From: Panaeolus papilionaceus
Lineage: Eukaryota > Basidiomycota > Agaricomycetes > Agaricales
Reading direction: 5' to 3'
DNA length: 64,000 bases
Assembly (NCBI GenBank): GCA_015501605.1
Contig: JADNRZ010000030.1
Coordinates: 124,001-188,000, forward strand
The translations under genes were made by a program, and so were the position numbers. Below the pieces are notes generated by a model, which saw nothing but the letters and a program-made list of their open reading frames with translations, ran no database searches and was not told where the DNA came from. This document shows, piece by piece, positions 1 through 10,596 of the stretch. How positions within the stretch are numbered: the stretch's first letter is position 1; every line of letters begins with the position of its first letter.

Positions 1-22
1 CACCCCCCTCTAAACATTAATC

Positions 23-1165
23 ATGCAACTCACCGCTAACCTTGCTGTCCTCGCTACCGCTGTTGCCTACGCTGCACCCAGCGTCTTCGCTTACCCCAGC
101 GCGTCTAACTTGGACGCTCGTGATCTCGAAGAACTCGATTTCTCGGCTCGCGATATCATTGAGGAGTTCTACGAGGCCAGGGGTTACAGCGAGTTTGACG
201 CGCGCGACATGGACATGGATCTCGAAGCCCGCGAGTTCCTTGATTTCCTTGACGCCCGTGCTGCTCCCCCCGCTGTCTCCTCCACCCCTGCTGCTTCATC
301 AACCTCGGCTGCTGCAACCTCCACCTCCGCGTCTGCTACCTCCGCCGGTGCCCCAGCTCCTTCATCCACTGCCACCGGTCATCATGGTGATCACCCTCAC
401 CACCATGCTCACATCCCTTCAGTCCTCATCCACGCTTTGACTGATGAGAAGCACCACAAGCTCAAGCATTACGCTGAAGTCGAACTGCACATCTTCAACA
501 TCCTCACTGACCTCAGTGATGGTGAACCAAACCACCACGGAGTCAAGGAGTCACCCGAAGTCGAGAAGCTCGCCAAGGAGATCCTGCAACTCAAGAAATG
601 GCACCACCACGGACACCACGGCCACAAGCACGGTGCTCACCACCACGAGCACCACGGCAAGGATGGTGCTAAGCCCGCCGCCCACGAGAAGCACGACGGT
701 GCGAAGGACGCCACCGCTACTTCCACTTCTGCGTCCGCAGCTCCCTCTGCATCTGGCTCCACTCACCACGGCCATCACGGTCATGGTCTCAAGCACAAGA
801 TCCACGAGCTCAAGAAGGGATCTGCCAAGGCTGACCGCTACATCGCCCGTGCTAAGGTCCACCGCGATCGTCTCGCCCTCATCGCTCTTGGTCCTGCTGG
901 TGACAACGACGAGGCTTTCCACGCTGCTGTCAAGCACGAGAAGGAGTGGCTCGAGAGGCACCAGAAGCTCGACGCTAAGCATGGGCACCACCACGATGGT
1001 GACCACGCTCACAGTGCTGACCCCTCAGCTACTGGTGCTGCTACTTCCACCTCTGCTAGCGCTACTCCCTCTGCCACTGGTGCTCCCCCCAAGGCTGATA
1101 AGCCTGCTGAGGCGAAGACTGCTCAGGGCGTCAAGCGCAGGGCTCTCCGTCGTCGTTTCTTTTAA
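23..1165 (+). CDS. Secreted histidine-rich protein, 380 aa, function unknown
   Basis: This is a single-exon ORF starting MQLTANLAVLATAVAYA, a typical secretion signal of about 20 residues, so the product should leave the cell. Residues ~30-80 form an acidic region with six [DSE]AR[DEGA] steps (DARD, SARD, EARG, DARD, EARE, DARA), spaced by about 10 residues. Next come an Ala/Ser/Thr linker, a first His-rich helical segment (HHHGHHGHKHGAHHHEHH around residue 195), a second linker, and a second half with another HHGHHGHGLKHK run and a charged helix. The tail is basic and contains KRRALRRRFF. The two halves look like an internal duplication. Dense histidines suggest binding of zinc, copper or nickel outside the cell, but that is inference; I recognise no named family. 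The antisense ORFs here are compositional shadows. Confidence 0.85.
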   Translation: MQLTANLAVLATAVAYAAPSVFAYPSASNLDARDLEELDFSARDIIEEFYEARGYSEFDARDMDMDLEAREFLDFLDARAAPPAVSSTPAASSTSAAATSTSASATSAGAPAPSSTATGHHGDHPHHHAHIPSVLIHALTDEKHHKLKHYAEVELHIFNILTDLSDGEPNHHGVKESPEVEKLAKEILQLKKWHHHGHHGHKHGAHHHEHHGKDGAKPAAHEKHDGAKDATATSTSASAAPSASGSTHHGHHGHGLKHKIHELKKGSAKADRYIARAKVHRDRLALIALGPAGDNDEAFHAAVKHEKEWLERHQKLDAKHGHHHDGDHAHSADPSATGAATSTSASATPSATGAPPKADKPAEAKTAQGVKRRALRRRFF

Positions 1166-1338
1166 ATGTTTAGTTAGTTGTGCATAGGTATTTTTATTGT
1201 AATATTTAGGGTGTAACATAATGAGACGTCTAATTTGGTTTGTGAACTTTGTTGTGAACGCATTACTGAGCAATGAATTATTGAACACATTTGTCATTTA
1301 CGTGGTAAGGACGCTGTGATAGATCTGTTTGATCTTAC

Positions 1339-2879
1339 CTAACGCGGGTCGATATTGTAGTTCACAATTACATCTTGCCTCTGTCGTACCTCGCTCAAGC
1401 CTCGTTCAAAAATTGCCTTAATTGCCTTGTCTTGCCCATCGCTCCTGTTGTTGTAATCATCGCCTTTAATGACCCACATCATAGGGTAAAAGGTCTGAAG
1501 CATGGGGAATCCTTCAGAAGACGCCAAAGTAATCGATATGGCTCTCCACAGGTCTTCAATATCACGATACGCCGCCTCGTTGTCAAATGAAACCTCGAGG
1601 GCGAGTTCAAAGTACTCAATGACATTGTTGCTTGACAGGTCTCGCATAAAATTGAGTATGTCAGAGAAGATGGCATCGCGTTCGGGAACGGAGTCGGCAT
1701 ATGCGGGTAAAGTGAGACTGAGGCTGTCGAGTTTGGGGAATGTGTCGACGATGTGTTGAGGGATATGGATTTGGGTGAAGAGGGTATCTCGAAAACCTGA
1801 TGGGAAATGTTAGGTTGTCGGAACTGAGAAGTGGGAGCTACTTTACTTACATTCAAGCTGGAGCCATTTCAGCGACTCGACATATTTGAGGAGCTCACCG
1901 ACGGCTTTGACATCTTCTTCGATGACAATCATCGCGCAGATACATTCCAGTTTATCGAATGGACGACGGCCTGCGTCGTGGGCAAAGGCGTTGAAGAAAC
2001 GGCTTAACATCGCAAAGTATGGCCGTCCCGTGTCGGAATCAAGGTAGAGCTGTGTGAGGTTGAAAGATGGATATGCCACATTTTTGGTGCAAAGCAAGGC
2101 TTTGCCGTCATCCTCGATGCTTGATCCGACACTGAGTTCTAGAATTTCGAGTGCAGGAAAATGGAGTAGTGTAGATAAATTGAATGTTTCGCAGTGGGCC
2201 TTGAGGCACTTGATAGGGTTACTGGCGACAAAAAACGGTCGGGTCACAGCGGGCGGTAGTGGCGCACCAGAGAAATTGAGAGTGTGCAGGGTTGGGCACA
2301 AAAGGATTTCATCCCAATCGCTCGAAGTAAGGCTAGACACGTGCCAGAGCTCTATGGATTCGACGGTGCTCTGCGATGCATTCAAGTAAGTAGATAGAAT
2401 GTTGGCAACCATCACGTCCTTCGCGTTGTTTAGGACGTCCATGTCGTCTGAGTCTCTCATGCGCGTGGGTGCACGGAATGCCAATATTTTGAGGATCTTG
2501 AGACACGTAAAACGCAAGAGTGCCTTTGTAAACACGTCGATATCTTGATCTTCAATAAAGGTCTTGAAACCATCCATCTCCATACTTATATGGAGCTTAG
2601 AAACGAGTCGCGCGATATCGGCATTGCTCGTTGTAATCTCGGTGAACCGCTGGGCACGCTGAATCATCCCGCCGTCGAAAAGGTCTACCTTGAGTTCCTT
2701 GAAGATATATCGCTTGCATATGCGTGACAATGCGCTGGAGACTTGGGCGCATTGAATCAAGTCTTGAATTGGCTTTCGACGATGAGTTTCACGAGCTAGA
2801 TCATTTATATCTGGACTCGAAGTGGCGAAAAAGTGGATGATGAGATCATAGATCTCTACTGGCCAGCTGGGACAATAGG
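1339..2879 (-). CDS. F-box/leucine-rich-type protein, 5' end unresolved
   Basis: Two exons are clear: 2879-1851 and 1796-1339, separated by a 54-bp intron with a GTAAGT donor and CAG acceptor that restores the frame (LECFRDTLF). The protein opens with an F-box-like stretch, CPSWPVEIYDLIIHFF, followed by QCAQVSSALSRIC and then irregular leucine-rich repeats (LKILKILAFRAPTR, LEILELSVGS, LWHVSSL). It ends NYNIDPR. F-box proteins of this sort are very numerous in mushrooms and probably select substrates for SCF ubiquitin ligases. I see no ATG in frame before the F-box; a splice acceptor sits at about 2880, so a short first exon must lie upstream, where the ruined GMC gene now is. The gene may therefore be 5'-truncated or may borrow its start from that sequence. 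Confidence 0.65.
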
Positions 2880-5190
2880 CTGTAAGGTGCGTGCATCAGA
2901 TTAGTTCAGTTTTTCCCAAAAGACTCATAAAAAATGTTGTAACGTAAGAACACCTACAATAACCGAAGCGTCGACCACACTGACGCCCTCCGCAGTCATC
3001 AGGAAGTGGGCATTTTACTTTTTTTCGCTTTTAAAAGCGAAAAAAAGCGAAAAAAAGCGAATAAGCGGCAAGCAAGAAAAGCCGCGTCCGATTTTTAAAA
3101 AAGTTGCGTAAATCTCCCAGAGCTAAGCCAAATTTGGCTTAGATTCGCCCTGAAATCAGACGCTTTTCTAGTTTTGGACTTGCCGCAAGTCCAAAAGCGG
3201 AAAAAAAGCGGCAAGCAAATTGCCAACTTGCTGATGCACCCTTCAACCTCAAATCAGGATCAAAAACCCCATAGTTAGCGCCTCTCGGACTCATCGACGC
3301 AGTGCCAACGGTATGAGGTGGTGAACTCGTTGAGTTCCTGGTATAGAATCCGACCATTGCATCTGTCGCGTTGCGGAAGCAGTGCGGGATTCATAGGGCC
3401 TAAGATGAACCCACGCCACGTCGGTGCAGAGAAGAAGCGCTGGACGCTTCGAATGGCTTCTTTCATAGCGAGGAAATCGAATTTGGAGGTGAGGACGCCG
3501 AGATCGATTATGGGCTGGTTTAATGGGTTGGTGCTCTTGATGCGGACATAACCCCCTGCAAGTGTTGTGAGATTAGGATCATTAAAGCGAGTGAAAGGAG
3601 GGTACGTGATGATATGAGTCGTCATTCCTACTAAATTTCCTCCGCCTGGAAGAGAGAGAGCGAAACCGTTTCCACTCTAAAAAGGTTTCAGGAAGATAGC
3701 TCAGAATAACGAAATATACGAACACTTGGAGTGAGCATAATATGGGGAGAGTTCGGACAGGGAGATGGGTCTGAAACCCTATGAAATACTGAAGAGTTTC
3801 TAGGAATACGAACAAAGCCCAGGTGATTGGGAGCACCATCTGCTAGGGGACCCGTGTGCGAACTATTCCATTGAGCGACTGCGGCATTGAAGAACGTGGT
3901 GTTTGAAGACCAGCTAGGCGCCAATTGTGAAACACTGGGTAAGGTTACGATGGAGAACTCACTTGAGGTTGGTGGTATTGGCAAAGGACAAATGTCCCAT
4001 CGATGGCTGGCCGCTCAAGTTCCTGCCAACGTCAGGGAGATGAACTTGAAGGCGACTTTGAACGCCAATACTTTGCAATTTGTCCTTATCACCAATGCCA
4101 GAGTCCAATAAAATCTTGGGCGTTCCTATGACACCTAGAGAGAGAACCACTTCTTTCTTAGCCGATACGGTCCTAGTTTCTGGAGGGCTAGTGTCCGAAA
4201 TGAGTTTTTGTCTGTCTTTTCGGGAATGAATGATACTTACGTCCACCTTGAGTTATCTCTACCGTACGGAAGGCACTGCGTCCTGGATGGCTTGGAAGAA
4301 TGCGAGTAGCAATGGTGTTGGTCAGGACATAAAAAATTCTTCCCTTCAGGGCAGGTTCGAGGAAACCGGTCACCGAATTGCTTCTCACTCCGTGGTCGAT
4401 AGTACTTTGCCTCCAACCTGATAGAAGCCCACAATGAGCAATTCGCGCATTGGTATAAACAAACTTTATTGCTCACCAAAGCCAATCGGACGACCAGCGT
4501 TTATGTCCACTATGAAGGGGAACTCGTGCTTGAGCTCCTTCGTTGTCTGAAGTATCATTTTGTCGATGATTTGTGGGTAGGTCGGCAGGGTCATGACAAC
4601 TGGGCCAGTGTTTCCATGAAACTTAGGATCATACTTTCCATTGTCACCACTTTGGTGCGTCCACTTCTCGGTCTACAATGGGTCATGACAGTGGCTTAAA
4701 ATTTGAAACCAATGCAAAGTTTAAAGAATCGTCGAACCTTTAACATGTATGACAGCAACTGCTTCCAGGACCAGCCAGGGTCGCCTGAATATTGTGCCCA
4801 CTGGTCATAATTCTCAGAAGAAGTCCTAAAGTAGACCATTCCATCCCCGAGAGTATGAGAGACCGGCGTTTATATCATGAGAATAAGGCTCACTGTGTGC
4901 CGATCCACCTCCCAGAAAACGAGCACGGGGGAAATTGATGGTACGATTGTTGATGCCGATCTGAGGAATAGTGGTCGAGTTCCAATCATACGGGTTCTTG
5001 CTGCTTCGAAGCTTGACGGAGAAAAATGGAACTTGGACATCCAACAGACCTTGACTCCTGTAAAATTAATATGAGGGGTGTACACTGGCCTCACAATTTA
5101 GTCAAACGTACGTGGGTCCTGCTTCGATAACTAGGACATTCCATTTTGGATTCTCAGATAGATGTCCTGCTACGACAAGACATGCCTGAC
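2880..5190 (-). pseudogene. GMC oxidoreductase (aryl-alcohol oxidase-like) pseudogene
   Basis: Scattered conserved GMC blocks follow the family order on the minus strand: [21 protein letters not shown] (5190-5107), NPYDWNSTTIPQIG and PRARFLGGGSA (near 5000-4900), YVLTNTIATRILPS (about 4330), LGVIGTPKILLDSGIG (about 4110, the second GMC signature), HTVGTASMSPRGANYG (about 3300, with the catalytic-type His) and VSVVDASVI (about 2965). Living members are flavin alcohol or sugar oxidases of lignin and cell-wall metabolism. The copy is broken: the N-terminal FAD GxGxxG motif is not found, a frame change occurs near 3375 (ALLP to ATDAMVGF), and a 240-bp element sits at 2997-3236 between LRLKGAS and VSVVDASVI. 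A few introns may remain in the middle, but the total damage argues against function. Confidence 0.8.
2997..3236. mobile_element. MITE-like insertion with ~20-bp imperfect inverted ends
   Basis: The left end reads CATCAGGAAGTGGGCATTTT and the reverse complement of the right end reads CATCAGCAAGTTGGCAATTT, an inverted pair with only a few mismatches. The interior is AT-rich with repeated AAAAAGCG and AGCGGCAAG units and has no coding potential of its own. It interrupts the GMC reading frame, so insertion is the simplest explanation. A clean target duplication is not visible; the flanks CGCCCTCC and GCACCCTTC are only vaguely alike. The same CATCAG start is seen on the element at 32876-33288. 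Confidence 0.6.
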
Positions 5191-5253
5191 CTCCTAGTGG
5201 TTTGTTCAATCAGAGAGGAGTTCTCATCAAAATCTACGTTACAGTGTAGTGCC

Positions 5254-5686
5254 GTTCCTTGGGACAAACAGCTTTTCCAGTCCCAATTCTGAAGGCCTTC
5301 CCTTGAAACTTCGCATGCATGTAGGTTATATATTCACACATTAAATGAAAAAAATTTGAAAAAATAGACGTTAAACCCGACGTGCAGTATTTGAAACATT
5401 TTCGCGTTTTGGCCCTTTTTAGCATTTTCACAATGCCTTTGGTGAACAATGTTGGAATTTAGTTGGATTTTCCTTGTTTAATCTTTTTTTCAAATGGCCA
5501 CAGATTTCGAGACTCCACTGGATTTTAAATAGACTGAATTACCCAAGAAATGCATAAGCTATAAATTTGAGAGTGAAAGCGTTACACCCTAATGTGGTGC
5601 TTTTCACTCTCACCAGAGTCGCCATCAATAAGCTGTGACTTTCGCCTCTCTGCCAATTTGGCTGGATCACGCTTGTCCCAAGGAAC
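5254..5686. repeat. 14-bp perfect inverted repeat bounding 433 bp
   Basis: GTTCCTTGGGACAA at 5254-5267 and TTGTCCCAAGGAAC at 5673-5686 are exact reverse complements. Between them lies non-coding, AT-rich sequence with a second smaller hairpin. It lies just upstream of the GMC remnant, in the stretch where its missing N-terminus would be expected. It could be the ends of another small non-autonomous transposon, but no target duplication is clear. Confidence 0.4.
5569..5611. repeat. Hairpin, ~12-bp arms
   Basis: GAGAGTGAAAGC and GCTTTTCACTCTC form a nearly perfect stem with one bulged base. A further CAC/GTG pair sits in the 18-base middle. There is no run of T after it, and it is in intergenic DNA about 400 bp before the GTPase gene. 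Its role is unknown; it may be the core of the inverted-repeat element around it. Confidence 0.45.
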
Positions 5687-6002
5687 CTGGATGTGACCAT
5701 TTTCTGGGTGTTTTTATTTCTAACCTCCTGCTCGAAGAACTTGATATAAAATTATGTATCTTGACATACTAGTAGTCAAAAGGGTGCTCTATGATAATAT
5801 GAATTTTATCTGAGGATTTATATGTGGGACATTGTGCTAAACCTGGAAACCGAGCCAATTGGGACGGACATCTGTCTCGCGTCTGACACAAGTCCGACAC
5901 GGAGCCAGCTGTTGACCGCACCTTGCCTCCAACACTCGTCGTCTCTTCCATTCAGCACCACCTACACTTTCACAGTCTCACTTATTCCTTAACACTTTTT
6001 TC

Positions 6003-7379
6003 ATGGAATTGCCCAAACTGGAAGATCTTCGAATCACCGGTGATATCTCTATTGAACCAGTGACTGGTCGCATCCCCCACAGCCCGACGCCATGGCTTTA
6101 TCTGTATGTATGAACTGCACAAATACTTCTGGTTAAAAATGTATTTGATAAGTGGCTTTACATAGTGTTATGGGGCCTACAGGAGCCGGGAAAAGTTCAG
6201 TAAGTCAAGGCTTGTCTATTATTCAGACCCAATGTAACTGGACACTTTGACATTGACGCATTTCAAGTTCATCGAGACATATAAGGGCGAATCTCAGCAA
6301 CTTTCGATCTCCAAGAATCAACTGGAGGGGTATACACAAACTGTGAATCCTTACCGCCTCGTGAATGTAATGTACCAGGGCTCATATCCGGTGCATCTCA
6401 TTGATACTCCTGGATTTTCGGACTCGAAGATCTCCGAAATCGAAATCATGGAGATGGTTAAAATGTGGCTGAAGGAGAACGAGTAAGATAGTTCTTCTGA
6501 TTAAGCGGATTCAGACCCATTAATTTGTACTCTTAGTTTCCAATATGTCCAAAGAATACTATTTGTGATGCCAATTACAGGAACTCGACTCCCTGGAAGT
6601 CGGCGGAGGACACTCATTATGCTTAAGCAGCTTCTCGCACCTGAAGGCAATCAACACTCAGCCTTGACCTTTGTAACCACTATGTGGGACACACTACACA
6701 ATGAACAGACTCGAAAACGAGCCGAGTCCAACTTTGAACAGCTGAGAGATGACATGTGTAAGGTAACTATTGATGGTTTTGTGCGGTCTCGTTTGTCTTA
6801 TTGACTTGATCTTTGTAGGACTTTTTTGGAAAGTTTCCAGTCCCCATAACTCGATTTACAAATACCAAGAGCTCTGTGCTGGAAGCACTGGATACTTGGG
6901 GGAGTCCTTCCAATGCCTTTTTTTGGCCTCACTATTCAACATGGTCCCACCTCTACCAAGATCTACATGAGCGCATTGAGAATGCTCTTCAGGCAAAACA
7001 AAGGATCGAGTCAGAACTGGCCCAACCCGAAGCGCAAACCAACACCGAACTCATGGACATCTTGAAGAGGAACGAGAGGGAGAACCAAGAGACGCTCACC
7101 AAGTTCATTCAGCAGTTTGTCAAATTTGGTCCCCTTCCTGCCGAATTCAGGCCCGCCACTCAGCATCTCCGTAAATTAATCGCGGCCAACGCATGCCCTA
7201 TGAACATCAAGTATGAAATACTATTCTGGAAATGGGCGCAGGAGCCGGCAATTTCTCATGACGATAACTTGCACAGATGGGAAGAACCGTCTCAACCCCT
7301 CTCCTTCAAAGACATCCGTCACTTCACACACAACGCTGTCAAGCGCCGCAGTGCAAAGCTGTTCAAACGTGGAGGGTGA
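6003..7379 (+). CDS. P-loop GTPase, AIG1/septin-like G domain, 378 aa
   Basis: Five exons join in frame: 6003-6103, 6166-6199, 6268-6482, 6537-6762 and 6819-7379, each with GT/AG borders. The G1 P-loop GPTGAGKSS is created across the first splice. G3 is DTPGFSD and a G4-like TTMWD follows at about residue 190. The C-terminal third is a charged helix (ERIENALQAKQRIESELAQ) with a basic end, KRRSAKLFKRGG. This layout fits the AIG1/TRAFAC-type G domains that are common as lineage-specific genes in agarics; the cellular role is not known. The start is MELPKLEDLRITGD, after a CT-rich leader. A pogo-type transposon begins only 112 bp after the stop, so the 3' UTR or terminator region may have been altered. 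Confidence 0.8.
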
Positions 7380-7491
7380 GCCCGGGTGGCATATCAGGTT
7401 TGTTCAATCCTTGTATTATTTCTCCGTGTACTCATTTATACTTTGAATTTTGTGCCTTATCCTTAGCTAGGACTTTTAAAATTTCAATATA

Positions 7492-10400
7492 CAGTATGTC
7501 ACCGTCATGTGACACGCTAAAAATCCAAAAATTAAATACAAGTGCGAATACATGAAGGAAGTACATAAAAAAAAATTCTACATGTAATAACAAGTCCATA
7601 TAATGTCCATGCCAAAAAACTAAGGAGAAAACGAAGACAGTGAAGAGAAAATAAAGAAACAGTGGCGAGATGCGATTTGATGGCATTCCCACTGAGTGAA
7701 ACACCGGCCAAAATAAAGCCGGAACCAATGATTGATCGCATCAATCATCATCATCCCCGGTCTCCTCTTCCTCCTCCGAGCCCCTATCCTCGTCCCCAGT
7801 ACCCTCATCCTCCCCACTGTCGTCCTCCTCATCCCCAGCATCTGCTTCCTCCAAAAAGTCCTTCAGGAGGGGGCGGGGGGTAGCATGCTTGAGAGGGCCT
7901 TGCTTGGGTTTTAGTGTCTGAAACCGAGCCTTCTTGGCTTTTGCTGTGGCCTTGTCCCGTTCCCATTTCGCGACAGCCACCTTGTACTGCTCCTTCCTCT
8001 TCGCATTCTCTGCCACTATCGCCTTCTTGCCCTCCTCCCACTCCTTCACTGCCTCCGCATGCCTCGTCCTCGCAGTACCCCTCTTTTCTTTCCTCGCGAT
8101 CTCGGCTTTCTTGGCTGCATCCCGCTTCTTCACCTGCTCGATCACGGCGTTGTTGGTAAGCACAGTGGCACCCTGCACCACAAATCTCGTGTCCCCCTGC
8201 TCCTTCTGCTTCTTCTTATTCTCTGCCTCCCCTAGCTGACCGTGTACCCGTTGTGCATAGCCGTGATGAAGGACCTGGGTGACATGGAGAGCCACCAACC
8301 GCTGGTTTGTGTCGTGGAGCTGGTCTTCGCAGGTGTGAAGTGCAGCATATAGGGCGATGCCCTCGGGGGTTGTTGGTTTGAATGTGCCTGAGAAGGGGTG
8401 GGGTGCTGTAGGGATGTCGGAAATGGTGATTTGGGGAGGAAGGGGATGGTCGGTGGTGATTGTGGTGCTGGCATCGAAAATGTATGCCATGTCGGTATTT
8501 TGAAGGGCAGTGACTGTGGCTTGGATGATGGAGTTATTGGGATTGTTGGAAGAAGAGGTGGGAGGGGGTGGTGAAGGTGACGATGGTGATGATGGAGGTA
8601 GGTGTTCAAGTTGTGATATTGACGGATTTGAACCACCTTCCGCATTAGGTGGCGTTTTGTTGATCGTGAGAGCGTTGAGCAGGGTGGCGAGGTTATCGAC
8701 GGCAGGGTGAAGATAAGTGCAGGCAGGGAGAGTACCACACTGAGTGCGATTTGTCTCTGTACTAGGAGCAAGCTTCGACTTGTCAATCTGAGAGGGGTCG
8801 AATGGATGTACACCGGTTTTGCGGAATGCCGTTTTGATAAGCTCAGGGGTGAGAGTTTCGATGAAGGCCGGGCTAAATATCGTGATGAACGACTGGCGTG
8901 ACATTTCCAGACCTCTTTCGCGCAATGCCTTATCACGCTCTTTCCCTAGGCGGGTCTTGAAAGGGCCAAAGATGACAACGTCGAGACCTTGATACACGTG
9001 GGTCCCATGAGGAATATAACAAACAACGATGATCTTGTGATCATGTGCATATTCGAGGAAGTCGACCGTGTGATGAGAGTTGTGGCCGTCGACCAAGAGA
9101 AGCCGGTATTCGTCAGGACTTTCAAGCTTCTTTTTTGTCTCGTCATCGAAAATCTTCATCCACTTTGCACCGATCTCACCGTTCGTCCATCCTTTGACCT
9201 GATAGCCAATGCTATTAATAAATAAGTGGATGTGAGATGTGTGATCAATGACGTCAAACGGATCAAACATGCTCTAGGCACACTGTACATACTTTGGTTT
9301 CAGTTTACCCTCCGAAAGCCAGCTGCTCTGAAACGCCTGGCCTTTGAAAATGATGGTCAGAGCAGTGTAGGTTCCATCTGCACAAATTGTGACAAGCACT
9401 GTTGTGTTGTCGCGATTGCCACCCTTTGCCTGATAAACAGGACCCCGCTGATCTCTCGGTCCGAACACTTTCTCGCGCTCCGCTCCCCGATTCATGATAC
9501 CACACTCATCAGCCCCATAAATATTATGAGGCTTGATGTCGTACTTGTCCAGCACCCCCTCTAGAAGCTTCCACCACGCCTCATTGGCCTCTGGAGTCAC
9601 CGCTTTGCCGCGCTTGGTCTCAAGAGGTGTTGACCGAGCAATACGCAACTCGTCATAATGGCGAAGCAAAAATCGGTATGTCCAATTCTGTCCCACACCG
9701 GTTTCAGGGAATACGTCTGCTGGATATCTCGAGTGGCATATTTTATCAACGTGCTCTTTGACACGCCAATGGCTTAATGGAAAGGATTGACCAGCCATCT
9801 CCAAGATGAAATTCACCACCTCATCCTCTTCGACAGGTGTCAACCACATTCGCTCCACCGCTGCACCCATACAAGAGCGGACACCATTCACTTGGCGACC
9901 AAGAGTAGCATATGAGAGGTTGATACGCTCACCAGTTTCCTCCCAGTGAATATCGGAGACACGTGCAGCTATTTTTCGAAGGCCACTAGCCACGTATTTG
10001 CCTTTCTTGCGTTTGGCCTGCTTGGCAAGCTCCTGCTCTTCATGATACATGTCGACTGCGATCTGGAACAGATTCTCCTTCACCATCGCTTCTTGATGGG
10101 CAGCAGCAGGAGCAGGGATCCTGTGTCTTGGTTTTCGAGTGTGTTGAGCCATTATGGTGTATATTGGGGTTGAAGTAGACAGCCAGTACAAGAGCCTTAT
10201 ATACCCAAATCTGCATAATAATAAATTGTATTATATTTGATCTAGATATTGAACTGTTGGCCTGTTCACTCTGAGTTTTGTGCTACATATACTCCTGCTT
10301 ACTGTGAACAATTTGGTATATGCGTCATATACATGTGCTTGCTTGTTGTTGCACAGCACGCCAATAGATTTTTGTGAAGGACCATTTTCACACATCACAT

Positions 10401-10594
10401 TTTCATTGTTTCATCGATATTAATTAACAGAGGCATCCTATGACCTCATCCTTTTCTATGTACAATAACCACTACATATTAACTAAAACGCGTGCATAAT
10501 ACTAAGTGCGCGTTCACGTATACCGGTGCACGCGCACAATTTCTACCTCACTGTGTCACTGTGTAGTCGTGTGTCATGTGACGGTGGGACACTG
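7492..10594 (-). mobile_element. Complete pogo/Fot1-like DNA transposon, 3.1 kb
   Basis: The ends are inverted repeats of about 26 bp. The left reads CAGTATGTCACCGTCATGTG and the reverse complement of the right reads CAGTGTCCCACCGTCACATG, both followed by ACAC. TA lies on each side (7490-7491 and 10595-10596), the target duplication expected of the Tc1/mariner/pogo superfamily. The single gene inside is antisense to the window and has no stop once its intron is removed. The element is therefore a candidate for recent activity. About 250 bp of non-coding DNA lies at the left end and about 440 bp at the right. Confidence 0.9.
7741..10152 (-). CDS. Pogo-type DDE transposase, 776 aa, apparently intact
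   Basis: Exons 10152-9293 and 9211-7741 join across an 81-bp intron (GTATGT to TTAATAG), giving KLKPNIGYQVKGWTNGE, exactly where related transposases run on. Without splicing an in-frame TAG would stop the protein. The N-terminus has a psq/CENP-B-like helix-turn-helix region (GLRKIAARV, ATLGRQVNGV), followed by HWRVKEHVDKI. The DDE catalytic core shows YGADECGIM, then LLLVDGHNSHHT and later HGTHVYQGLDVVIFGPFK. The last ~180 residues form a Lys/Glu/Ala coiled coil and end in an almost purely acidic tail. I start at MAQHTRKPRHR; an upstream in-frame Met at 10191 is less likely. The product would cut and paste this element. Confidence 0.88.
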
Positions 10595-10596
10595 TA

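Noticed and set aside
184..1012. Long ORFs overlapping the His-rich gene in other frames
   Set aside because: Their composition is the mirror of the His/Ala/Ser-rich codons, and they lack a signal or domain.
9212..9292. A stop codon splitting the pogo transposase into two genes
   Set aside because: An 81-bp intron with good borders removes the stop and restores a conserved segment, so the gene looks intact.
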